DNA of 12,218 nt, taken from assembly GCA_946621045.1 (NCBI GenBank), contig CAMOOA010000025.1, forward strand, positions 1 to 12,218. Direction: 5' to 3'. Origin of the DNA: an uncultured Erysipelotrichaceae bacterium. Lineage in GTDB: Bacteria > Bacillota_I > Bacilli_A > Erysipelotrichales > Erysipelotrichaceae. Made by a program: the position numbers and the translations under genes. Positions 1 through 6,639 of this stretch are shown here, piece after piece (within the stretch, counting starts at the first letter, position 1; each line of letters begins with the position of its first letter). The notes under the pieces are model-generated. The model was not told the origin of the DNA, did no database searches, and saw only the letters and a program-made list of their open reading frames with translations.

Positions 1-2774
1 GATATGACATGGAATGAACAGATACAGGATTTTTCCCCTTTACCGATATCCAGGGTTTCCCACCGTCTGGAACGTGTGATTTCACCGCTCAGATAGACCA
101 GATTATCGTGCAGATAATACTCTGGATCGTTCATCAGTACGTTCCAGCGGCTGACACTGCTGATTCCGCGGGTTTTCAGGAATTCCCGGAATGCGGCGTT
201 GCTGAGACAGGTATGGAACGTTCCGTTCCGCAGTTCCACGATCGCAGCCGGAAGGTCATTGCTGACGGTCTCAAGACGGCTGTCATAATCCAGTCTTGCC
301 GGTGTCGCAAGATCCACGCGGCTCATTGCGGAATAGTATTCCAGTTTGGAGGCCGTCTCCACTTTGAATGTGGAAAGGAATTTCTCGCTGCAGCATTCTT
401 CAAAGGTAAGATGATGCGAGAACCAGAATCCCTGCATGAATTCACAGCCGATTTCGGCAATGAATTCCGCTTCATCACCACTTTCCACGCCGAGCGCAAG
501 CGTCTGAATGTTCAGGGCCTTGCACATCCGGACGACATATTTCAGAAATACGATCACCTGTTCCCGTGTTTCTTTCATTCTGATCATGCGGATATCAAAC
601 TTGATGCCGCGGATCAGACGGTGAATCAGAATATCCAGTGCGGAGTTTTCCCTGCCGAATCCGTCCATCCAGACCTGATAGCCATGGTCCCAGAGTTCCG
701 CCAGCGTAGCCTGGATGGGTTCTGTCAGATTGCGGAGCGAGACTGCACTGATGTCAAACCGGATCATGGAATGTTCAATTCCTTCGGTTATCGCATCGAT
801 TTTTGCCACAATGTCTTCCGTGTCCAGTGTCCGGTATGAGAGATTGATGATCAGCGGAATGCCTTCCATTCCGCGTTTCCGGTATTCGGTATAATCCCCG
901 ACCGACTTGCGGATCACATACAGATCATGCGAAACGATGCCCTGTGATTCCTCCAGGATCGGCACATAGAATTCCGGCTCAAAACTTCCGTGCACCGGAT
1001 CATTCCAGCGCGGCAGAGTTTCCATTCCGCATACCATGCGGTTGACGGAGCGGATGATCGGCTGATACAGATTTTCGATCCAGCCCTGTTCGAGCGCTTC
1101 CTCCAGATGATCTGCGACATACTGCTTCAGCTCCAGCTGTTTCCGCATTGTCTCGTCATACCACGAGCACACGGAGCGGCTGTCTGCGCGCATTGCCTGC
1201 TGGGCGCAGTCGCACGCAAGGCTTACATTCACCGATTCATCGGACAGCTCATAAAGTCCCGCCCTCAGATTCAGATGATGATCCAGTGCGGTGTTCCCGA
1301 ACTTCTCGGCCGCCTGTTCAATTTTCGCTTCAATATCCTTTTTCGGCGCAATCATCGTAAACCGGTCATCCGCAAAGCGGCATACCAGCGCATTATTGAA
1401 CACCGAAGTCAGAATGCGGGCGAGCTGTTTCAGCAGGACGTCTCCCGCCTCAAATCCGTATTTCCGGTTGTATCTGCGGAAATGCTCAATGTTGAAATAG
1501 ACAAGGACCGGTTTCTCACCGGCAGAGCGGAAAATATTCGCAGTCAGATCGGCTTTGGAGCGGAAATACATCATGTTCGGCAGGCCGGTCAATGCATCGG
1601 ATTCACCGCTGCGCAGCTTGCTTTCGGCTGCCTCCGCATCAATATGGGCCGGATTGGCCGGGTCATACACCGTTCCGTTCAGCGAACCTTTCCGGGTAAG
1701 CTTGCCTTCGTAAAGCATTGCGTCCGCAAGCGAAATCATTCTGGAAAGGTCTTCCTCGGTTTCACAACGTCCGGATACATATCCGCAAGTGGACGCAAGA
1801 TGAAGCTGCACATCATCTATTTTTAATACATGAAAGCGTAACCGCCACTCCGCAATGCATACCGTCAGGTTTGCCTCATCCCAGTCCGGAAGCACCAGCA
1901 GGAATTCATCGCCGCCGAAGCGGTAGACAGAGGAGGCGCCGAATGAATGCGACAGGGTCTTCGCCATATGGCACAGAACCAGATCGCCGGTATCGTGTCC
2001 GTAGGAGTCATTGTAGTATTTAAAATCATCGATATCCGACATCACCACAATCAGATTCCGGTGTAAATAGTTTTTCCTGTCAGCCTGCAGTGCATGACGG
2101 TTTTTCACGCCGGTCAGTTCATCATGAACGGAGATCTCCGACAGTCTGCGGTTCATGACGTTGAGCTTTTCTTCCGCCTCAGCGCCCCGCAGGCTGCTGA
2201 TCCAGCGGACCACTGATATTACCAGCAGCATCACCGAAAAGACGAACAGAACACGGTCCGCATAGTTGGAAAGCACGATTTTACTGCTCACAAAATTCGG
2301 AATAATTTCAAAACTCACCCGGGCAATCAGACAGCCTATAACAGGATTCACCAGAAACAGCGCAAAGATCCATGCGACCATCGGCAGAAACAGGATTACC
2401 TGTTTGCCGACCGCGTAGCTGCAGGCCGCTATTCCCTGTCCCAGCACCGCGCATCCGGCATAGAAGATACAGCAGCTGACGGCTGCGGCCGTATGGTTCC
2501 GAAATCTCCCGGAGAGATACAGGACCGCCATCACAAGCAGCTGCGCGCAGATCAGGGCAAGAAGAATAAATGCGCCGCGATATACCGCCTTCGGCACGAT
2601 TTTCCAGAGCAGCACGGTCCGGTTGTACAGGATCTGCTCGGTAATCAGCGTGTAAATGCCGACCGGGATTGCGGCGCGCATATTGGAGAAGTCGATGGAA
2701 TCACGCACAAAAGGGCTTTTCTCATCAAGCCGGAAGAAATGAATAATAGTTTTCAGTACAACGGAGGGTGTCAT
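1..2774 (-). CDS. Membrane GGDEF-(degenerate GGDEF)-(degenerate EAL) cyclic-di-GMP signalling protein, 3' end outside window
   Basis: The frame is open from ATG 2774 to the window edge (924 codons, no stop). An in-frame TAA 18 bp upstream makes this the only likely ATG. Residues ~30-210 are hydrophobic with about five membrane segments. The first GGDEF domain has an intact GGDEF at 287-291, a DIDDFK metal-site motif and an ND..GH...GD helix, so it looks like an active diguanylate cyclase. The RxxD inhibitory site before GGDEF is absent. A second GGDEF-like domain reads ADDRF at ~467-471 and NIEHF in place of DIDxF, so it should be inactive. The EAL domain keeps the Glu of EAL (ETL, 585-587), the Asn (~644), Lys (~725), Glu (~763) and Gln (~781). 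It has lost the TES-type Glu (ISAVS, ~678), and DDFG has become DGFG (~706), so phosphodiesterase activity is doubtful and a binding or scaffold role is possible. Residues from ~845 look weakly PAS-like. The gene lies downstream of the pilus operon but has its own promoter. Confidence 0.92.
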   Translation of the reverse strand, partial: MTPSVVLKTIIHFFRLDEKSPFVRDSIDFSNMRAAIPVGIYTLITEQILYNRTVLLWKIVPKAVYRGAFILLALICAQLLVMAVLYLSGRFRNHTAAAVSCCIFYAGCAVLGQGIAACSYAVGKQVILFLPMVAWIFALFLVNPVIGCLIARVSFEIIPNFVSSKIVLSNYADRVLFVFSVMLLVISVVRWISSLRGAEAEEKLNVMNRRLSEISVHDELTGVKNRHALQADRKNYLHRNLIVVMSDIDDFKYYNDSYGHDTGDLVLCHMAKTLSHSFGASSVYRFGGDEFLLVLPDWDEANLTVCIAEWRLRFHVLKIDDVQLHLASTCGYVSGRCETEEDLSRMISLADAMLYEGKLTRKGSLNGTVYDPANPAHIDAEAAESKLRSGESDALTGLPNMMYFRSKADLTANIFRSAGEKPVLVYFNIEHFRRYNRKYGFEAGDVLLKQLARILTSVFNNALVCRFADDRFTMIAPKKDIEAKIEQAAEKFGNTALDHHLNLRAGLYELSDESVNVSLACDCAQQAMRADSRSVCSWYDETMRKQLELKQYVADHLEEALEQGWIENLYQPIIRSVNRMVCGMETLPRWNDPVHGSFEPEFYVPILEESQGIVSHDLYVIRKSVGDYTEYRKRGMEGIPLIINLSYRTLDTEDIVAKIDAITEGIEHSMIRFDISAVSLRNLTEPIQATLAELWDHGYQVWMDGFGRENSALDILIHRLIRGIKFDIRMIRMKETREQVIVFLKYVVRMCKALNIQTLALGVESGDEAEFIAEIGCEFMQGFWFSHHLTFEECCSEKFLSTFKVETASKLEYYSAMSRVDLATPARLDYDSRLETVSNDLPAAIVELRNGTFHTCLSNAAFREFLKTRGISSVSRWNVLMNDPEYYLHDNLVYLSGEITRSRRWETLDIGKGEKSCICSFHVI

Positions 2775-2804
2775 AAAACCATGCTTTACTCTTTATCTGT
2801 AAAT

Positions 2805-2833
2805 ATTATATATCGGTAAATTCATTCCCTAAA
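2805..2833 (-). promoter_or_regulatory. Candidate sigma-A promoter of the GGDEF/EAL gene
   Basis: Read on the minus strand, a perfect TATAAT lies at 2810-2805. A weak -35 match, TTTAGG, lies at 2833-2828 with 17 bp spacing. The predicted start of transcription near 2798 leaves a leader of about 24 nt before ATG 2774. An AAAG about 9 nt before the ATG is the only hint of a ribosome-binding site. The weak -35 suggests that an activator is needed or that basal output is low. It is a sequence match only. Confidence 0.5.
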
Positions 2834-2842
2834 GGGATGAAT
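2820..2842. promoter_or_regulatory. Near-palindrome overlapping the -35 region, candidate operator
   Basis: The arms ATTCATTCCCT and AGGGATGAAT face each other around a 2-base centre. They are complementary apart from one extra T in the left arm. The repeat covers the -35 hexamer of the GGDEF/EAL promoter, where a dimeric repressor or activator would act. It sits upstream of the predicted transcription start, so a role as a transcribed hairpin of this gene is unlikely. The binding protein is unknown. Confidence 0.4.
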
Positions 2843-2949
2843 CCGGCAAAATTCATTCTGTAACGGCACAATCCGAACCATTCCTCTCCCGAATGGATAC
2901 AAAATCGGCAGATCGCATGCATGCGCCGGACTGCACGATTGCGCATCAG
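2843..2949. other. Intergenic stretch with two short symmetric elements, no gene
   Basis: This is the remaining spacer between the pilus operon terminator and the GGDEF/EAL promoter. It contains a 6-bp inverted repeat, CCATTC and GAATGG, around a 7-base loop (2878-2896), and a perfect 12-bp palindrome CGCATGCATGCG (2914-2925). Both lie upstream of the promoter and could be protein-binding sites or chance. I see no c-di-GMP riboswitch consensus, tRNA or credible small ORF here. Confidence 0.35.
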
Positions 2950-2981
2950 AAAAGCCCGGATCACACCGTGGTGTTCCGGGC
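2950..2981 (-). terminator. Rho-independent terminator of the type IV pilus operon
   Basis: On the minus strand, a perfect 7-bp stem (GCCCGGA with TCCGGGC, 2981-2954) encloses further ACACC/GGTGT pairing. It is followed directly by TTTT at 2953-2950. It begins 29 bp after the pilO stop codon. No T-run follows on the plus-strand side, so it appears to act in one direction and to isolate the pilus operon from the c-di-GMP gene. Confidence 0.8.
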
Positions 2982-3010
2982 CTGTTCAGGTTCTTCTCTC
3001 AGACGGACGG

Positions 3011-3658
3011 TTACTGGTTCTCGTAGGCGTGAGCCCGCTCTTCAAGCTCGCTTCCGGAAAGACCGTCATCCCTTGTTTCTTTTTTGACGCCGGCCAGCGA
3101 TGCAGCTCCTTCCGAGGTTTCAAAGAAACGGACGGAGATCGACGCATTGATATCATCTGAAGTGACAACGCCGTTTGACTCCTTCGGCTTGGCATCCGAG
3201 ACAACCACATTGCCGATGAGGCAGCGGTATTTCATCTCACTCATCTTCCGAAGCACATTTTTGAAGTTTTCATAGGACCGGCAGTGGAAGGTAATGTTTA
3301 CATCCCTGCGGATGATGGTTCCGCTTAATACCGGCTCACTCCAGGTAATGCTCACATTGTCCGCATCCTCATCGAAAATTCTGCCCATCTCAATAATTTC
3401 GGCGGACTGGTTGTTATAAACCGATAGGTCTCCCTTTACCGTTCCCTTGGAATCCGCAATGACCTGCTTCATCCGCGAGATTTGCATTGCCTTGTTCTGC
3501 TCGGCAAGCAGTTCATTTTCGATCGCAGAGGTATCGTACAGTGCATACTGGCTCTGGAAAAATTTGTATACAAAGTTGTAGTAAAACAGTCCGAGGGCAA
3601 GTACTGCGGCAATCAGCACAAGGATTTTCTCTTTTGCGGTCAGTTCACGATTCAGCAT
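3011..3658 (-). CDS. pilO: PilO-like type IV pilus inner-membrane alignment protein
   Basis: This 215-residue bitopic protein has a short cytoplasmic N-terminus, one membrane helix at about 12-30, a likely coiled coil at about 40-72, and an alpha/beta region at about 95-178 consistent with the ferredoxin-like fold of PilO/GspM. An acidic, charged tail follows (~180-215). PilO dimerises with PilN and links the cytoplasmic PilM ring to the rest of the pilus machine. The assignment rests on the topology and on its position directly after pilM and pilN, because PilO sequences are poorly conserved. GGAGG (3672-3668) lies 9 nt before the ATG, inside the end of pilN. The 2-bp gap to pilN indicates coupled translation. 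It is the last gene of the operon, followed by a terminator. Confidence 0.82.
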   Translation of the reverse strand: MLNRELTAKEKILVLIAAVLALGLFYYNFVYKFFQSQYALYDTSAIENELLAEQNKAMQISRMKQVIADSKGTVKGDLSVYNNQSAEIIEMGRIFDEDADNVSITWSEPVLSGTIIRRDVNITFHCRSYENFKNVLRKMSEMKYRCLIGNVVVSDAKPKESNGVVTSDDINASISVRFFETSEGAASLAGVKKETRDDGLSGSELEERAHAYENQ

Positions 3659-3660
3659 GA

Positions 3661-4275
3661 TCAGTTGCCTCCCCCGCCGTAGGTAATCACGACGGTCGCA
3701 GTAATGTCGTTGTTTGTGACGGAACTGTCTGTGGAAGCACTTGCGGTAGTCACCGTCACGAAGCCGTTCCGGCTGTCATTCTGCAGGGCGCTGAGGAATC
3801 TCGAAACAACCTGCAGGTTTGTGATATCCGTCTGGACGACAATCGTATTTCCGGCAATCTGTACGGACTGAATGCCGACATACGGCATCATGTCATTTTC
3901 CAGCATCCGGAACACCGCGCTCTTGTCGACTTCCATCTTCTCTTCCTCGGTCATATACCAGGCAGTGACTTCGTCATATTCCTTCTTGACGTCCGCGTAT
4001 TCGCTGTTGGTCTGGCGGGCAGCCTGGACCTGTGATTCGATGGTACGGTAAGCCGCTTCCGCCCGGTTGATCTTTGCGAGCTGGTCGATGACCGCAAATT
4101 TCACGAACACGCCGAGGCAGACGAGAAACAGCAGAAACAGCAGAATCGCCCTGCGGTTATCTGTTTCCGTCTTGTCCTGCACAAGATTGATATACGTCTT
4201 TGTGGAATAGCCTGTCCTGTTCTTCTTTCCGAAGGTAATATCCCGGGAAAGAATACTCTGCTTGTTTTCACTCAT
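3661..4275 (-). CDS. pilN: PilN-like type IV pilus assembly protein
   Basis: This 204-residue bitopic membrane protein has a cytoplasmic segment at 1-42, a membrane helix at about 43-62, a helical or coiled region at about 63-115, and an extracytoplasmic alpha/beta domain at about 120-200, ending in a glycine-rich tail. An INL triplet at 29-31 (TYINLVQ) matches the start of the conserved INLLP-type motif by which PilN binds PilM. Here it sits some 20 residues further in than in the classical proteins. I chose ATG 4275 because AGGAGG (4288-4283) lies 7 nt upstream. A GTG at 4293 would add six residues and would cover that site. The gene lies between pilM and pilO, whose products it would connect. 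Confidence 0.87.
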   Translation of the reverse strand: MSENKQSILSRDITFGKKNRTGYSTKTYINLVQDKTETDNRRAILLFLLFLVCLGVFVKFAVIDQLAKINRAEAAYRTIESQVQAARQTNSEYADVKKEYDEVTAWYMTEEEKMEVDKSAVFRMLENDMMPYVGIQSVQIAGNTIVVQTDITNLQVVSRFLSALQNDSRNGFVTVTTASASTDSSVTNNDITATVVITYGGGGN

Positions 4276-4282
4276 ATTCCTT

Positions 4283-4288
4283 CCTCCT
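4283..4288 (-). promoter_or_regulatory. Shine-Dalgarno site that fixes the pilN start
   Basis: A perfect AGGAGG on the minus strand sits 7 nt before ATG 4275 and just after the pilM stop codon (4292-4290). It is the strongest ribosome-binding site in the operon. It argues against the upstream GTG at 4293 as the start. Confidence 0.85.
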
Positions 4289-4289
4289 G

Positions 4290-5288
4290 TCACTGGTCAC
4301 TGTTCCAGCAGATGCCCACCGAGGCAGGTCCGCTGATCAGAGCATCCGGAACCGCAATGTCGGATGAAAGATCCGAAAGCGGCACAACATTGAGCGGCAC
4401 ACTTTCCTTCAGTTCATTCCGAAGCTGCGGAATCAGCGCTCCGCCGCCGCAGAGATAAATCGTATCCAATGTGTTGTCGCGTTTTTCATAGGTGTAATAG
4501 TTCACGGCACGCATTACATCGATCGAAATTTCCTGGCAGATATCCCGCATGCCGTCGGAATCCATGATTCCGTCGGTGTTCTGAATCAGATGCATGCGGC
4601 CCATATGTTCATCGCAGCCGAGAAGCTCTGCGACCCGGCGTCCCAATGCAGCGCATCCGGTCTCAATCGAACGGATTGTGTCAAAGACGCCGTCCGAGAA
4701 AATATTGATCCGGGTGGCGGAATGTCCGAGATCCAGAATGATGAAATCCCGCTGCGCCAGTTCCGGTTTCAGACGGTTCACAAGCACTCCGTACGCAAGG
4801 CATTCCGGAGCCGCCATGGTGAGTTTCAGACGAAGCCCCTTGAACAGGCGCTGGTAATGATCCATCAGGTCCCTGCGCACCGCAACCGCAATCACATCCA
4901 GTCCGGCATCCTTTTCATTTTCGTCCTGTTCAATGCCCGCAACCGCGTAGTCATAGATATACGCATCCTTGCCTTCCGATATGAAATCGCGGAACTCATA
5001 CGGAAGATTCACTTTCAGCTGCGCATCACTCATCAGCGGAACGGACATCCGCCGTGTGAATGTGAGTGATTCCGGCACAACGAGCGCCGCCTGCTTCGCA
5101 CCGAACTTATTGGTTTTCAGCACTCCGCTCAGGAAGTCCGACAGTGCATCCCAGGCGACCACTTCTCCGTTGAAGACGATGTTCTCCGGCATGTCTTCCG
5201 CAACGAAACGGACCAGCTCTCCGTTTTTCACTTCGGAGATCTTGATCCTGCTGCTTCCAAATTCAATACCCAAAATGTTTTTTGCCAT
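4290..5288 (-). CDS. pilM: PilM, actin-like ATPase of the type IV pilus
   Basis: This 332-residue protein has the FtsA/actin-like nucleotide fold. The phosphate-1 loop GIEFGSSRIKI is at 7-17, the phosphate-2 motif ILDLGHSATRINIF at 184-197, and the adenosine-binding motif IYLCGGGALIPQL at 277-289. There is no membrane segment, as expected for the cytoplasmic member of the alignment complex. PilM binds the N-terminal tail of PilN and transmits between the cytoplasmic motor and the envelope parts. The start is ATG 5288, which places the conserved IGIDxGS-type motif at the N-terminus and leaves 14 bp after pilD. An ATG at 5327 would add 13 atypical residues and overlap pilD. The Shine-Dalgarno is weak (AGG, 8 nt upstream). 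The length is close to usual for the family (~350). Confidence 0.93.
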   Translation of the reverse strand: MAKNILGIEFGSSRIKISEVKNGELVRFVAEDMPENIVFNGEVVAWDALSDFLSGVLKTNKFGAKQAALVVPESLTFTRRMSVPLMSDAQLKVNLPYEFRDFISEGKDAYIYDYAVAGIEQDENEKDAGLDVIAVAVRRDLMDHYQRLFKGLRLKLTMAAPECLAYGVLVNRLKPELAQRDFIILDLGHSATRINIFSDGVFDTIRSIETGCAALGRRVAELLGCDEHMGRMHLIQNTDGIMDSDGMRDICQEISIDVMRAVNYYTYEKRDNTLDTIYLCGGGALIPQLRNELKESVPLNVVPLSDLSSDIAVPDALISGPASVGICWNSDQ

Positions 5289-5302
5289 AATCCGTACCTG
5301 AT

Positions 5303-6088
5303 TTATAAGAACAGTCCTAGATACCATTCAACAACATAAGAACCATAAAGAAGGGTAATACATACCGCCAGACTGATGGCAGGCCCGAATGGAATCTTCG
5401 ATTTTTTTAATAATAACACGAAACAAAGACCAGCCATGCAGGAAACAATAAGCGACAGAAGGCTGCACGCCGGCTTGAGAAACAGCCCCGTCATGAAGAA
5501 CAGTTTGATATCTCCGCCGCCGAGGCTTTCCTTGCCGGTAATCCGGTCAAATATCAGCGACAGCACCAGCATTCCTCCCCCGATCAGAAGACCGCCGAGA
5601 AGTCCCTGAATCAGTTCTGTCCGCCAGGGGGTCTGCAGAAACGGCAGTGTCATGACCCAGAGCACGATTCCCGCAACGATGAATCCGTCCGGGATTTCAC
5701 AGATCTCAAGATCCACAATTGACAGTCCCAGCAGAAGTCCCGACAGCGCCATGCAGCGGAAGGCTTCCATGCTGATGCCGAACCGCAGCACACACAGCAC
5801 ATAATAGATTCCAAGCAGGACTTCCGTCACAAGGCACCGCACCGGAATCTTCGCACCGCAGTACCGGCATTTTCCGCCGGTCGAAAGATAGGAGAATACC
5901 GGAATCAGATCACGCGCACCGAGCACATGACCGCAGTGATCACACGTGCTGCGCTCTTTTACCCAGTCTCTTCCCTTTGCGATCCGCTCTCCCATACAGG
6001 TAAAGAAGCTCGCAAATACCGTTCCGGCAAGAAACGCAAAGACCAGGATGAAGATCTGAAACGGAAGATCAAACATGCGGATGCTCAT
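5303..6088 (-). CDS. pilD: Prepilin peptidase (PilD/TcpJ/GspO family, A24 aspartic peptidase)
   Basis: This 261-residue polytopic membrane enzyme cleaves the leader of type IV prepilins at the cytoplasmic face and usually N-methylates the new N-terminus. The N-terminal zinc-binding domain has two CxxC pairs (C49/C52 and C74/C77). The catalytic aspartates are D126 in VDLEICEIPD and D193 in GGGDIK, the standard pair. A C-terminal PFGP motif (233-236) is also typical. About six to eight hydrophobic segments are visible. The ATG overlaps the stop of the preceding pilin-like gene by 4 bp (ATGA, 6088-6085), so translation is probably coupled. Physical linkage to a pilin-like substrate and pilMNO supports a dedicated T4P role. 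Confidence 0.95.
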   Translation of the reverse strand: MSIRMFDLPFQIFILVFAFLAGTVFASFFTCMGERIAKGRDWVKERSTCDHCGHVLGARDLIPVFSYLSTGGKCRYCGAKIPVRCLVTEVLLGIYYVLCVLRFGISMEAFRCMALSGLLLGLSIVDLEICEIPDGFIVAGIVLWVMTLPFLQTPWRTELIQGLLGGLLIGGGMLVLSLIFDRITGKESLGGGDIKLFFMTGLFLKPACSLLSLIVSCMAGLCFVLLLKKSKIPFGPAISLAVCITLLYGSYVVEWYLGLFL

Positions 6089-6525
6089 TGTCTCCCGAGC
6101 TCCCAGGAAACAACGATTTCGCCTTCCTTCGCGGTCACCTTGATCACCATCGTTCCGGGTTCGCCATGGAACTTCCGGTCACCGACTTCCATCGTGGAAT
6201 ACTCGTTGTATCCCTTCGGCCGGGAGCCGACGATAATATTTCCGATGTTGTCAAAGTACCCGACATACCCTTCCCCGGTCCAGTGCGGACAGTGTCCGGA
6301 AGAGCCGCAGCTGTCCACCGGACAGTTTGCGCCGTTATTGGAGTTGATCCGCGCAATGGATTCTGCCGTATTCGCCGCAAGACCGTCATTTCCGTGGTTC
6401 ATCCGGTATTTCATCCAGCTGCCGCCAAGGAAAAAGTACGCCGCCGCCATGATCAGAATCGCGGCAATCAGTACAAACTCCAGAAGATTGGTATATCCGT
6501 CGGTTTTGTTCAGTTTTGTATTCAT
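6085..6525 (-). CDS. Atypical type IV pilin-like protein
   Basis: The 146-residue product starts with a short, charged leader ending in Gly10, then YTNLLEF, then a hydrophobic helix to about residue 34. This resembles a prepilin signal with cleavage after Gly10. The conserved Glu, however, falls at position +6 (E16) instead of +5. The remainder is soluble, with three closely spaced cysteines (68, 73, 79) that may form a disulfide loop, and likely beta strands toward the C-terminus. It is the first gene of the operon and overlaps pilD, whose product would process it. It could be a minor pilin or pseudopilin. The major pilin is not in the window. A non-pilin bitopic membrane protein is the alternative. 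No good Shine-Dalgarno precedes ATG 6525. Confidence 0.72.
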   Translation of the reverse strand: MNTKLNKTDGYTNLLEFVLIAAILIMAAAYFFLGGSWMKYRMNHGNDGLAANTAESIARINSNNGANCPVDSCGSSGHCPHWTGEGYVGYFDNIGNIIVGSRPKGYNEYSTMEVGDRKFHGEPGTMVIKVTAKEGEIVVSWELGRQ

Positions 6526-6543
6526 AATACGTCTGCTGATTCT

Positions 6544-6549
6544 ATTATA
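6544..6549 (-). promoter_or_regulatory. Candidate -10 box of the pilus operon
   Basis: A perfect TATAAT on the minus strand lies 18 bp before ATG 6525. No convincing -35 hexamer is found 16-18 bp further upstream (GCATTG at 17 bp). Transcription would begin near 6537, giving a leader of only about a dozen nucleotides without a clear ribosome-binding site. Dependence on an activator is one explanation. Low-level read-through from the adhesin gene is another. Confidence 0.45.
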
Positions 6550-6592
6550 CCGTAAACGCAGAATCCCAATGCGCGCATGTCCGCCTCGGGCG

Positions 6593-6623
6593 AAAAGATC
6601 AGGTATGGTGCTTCATCCTGATC
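6593..6623 (-). terminator. Probable terminator after the surface-protein gene
   Basis: On the minus strand, GATCAGGATG pairs with CAT-A-CCTGATC around a 6-base loop, giving a 10-bp stem with one bulged A. TTTT follows at 6596-6593. It begins 16 bp after the stop codon of the large surface protein and lies before the pilus operon -10 box, so it separates the two transcription units. The stem is less GC-rich than that of the pilus operon terminator. Confidence 0.62.
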
Positions 6624-6639
6624 CTTTCACTCTGCGTTT

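Noticed and set aside
108..1826. Plus-strand open frames of 243 and 278 codons (108-839 and 990-1826)
   Set aside because: They lie opposite the GGDEF/EAL gene, whose minus-strand frame holds recognisable catalytic motifs. The plus-strand products show none.
2775..3010. c-di-GMP riboswitch before the GGDEF/EAL gene
   Set aside because: The likely transcript leader is only about 24 nt, and I find no conserved GEMM-type core in the whole spacer.
4276..4293. GTG 4293 as the pilN start
   Set aside because: It would add MTGGRN and cover a perfect AGGAGG site that serves ATG 4275.
5289..5327. ATG 5327 as the pilM start
   Set aside because: It would overlap pilD by 25 bp and add residues before the conserved N-terminal nucleotide-binding motif, which normally begins the protein.
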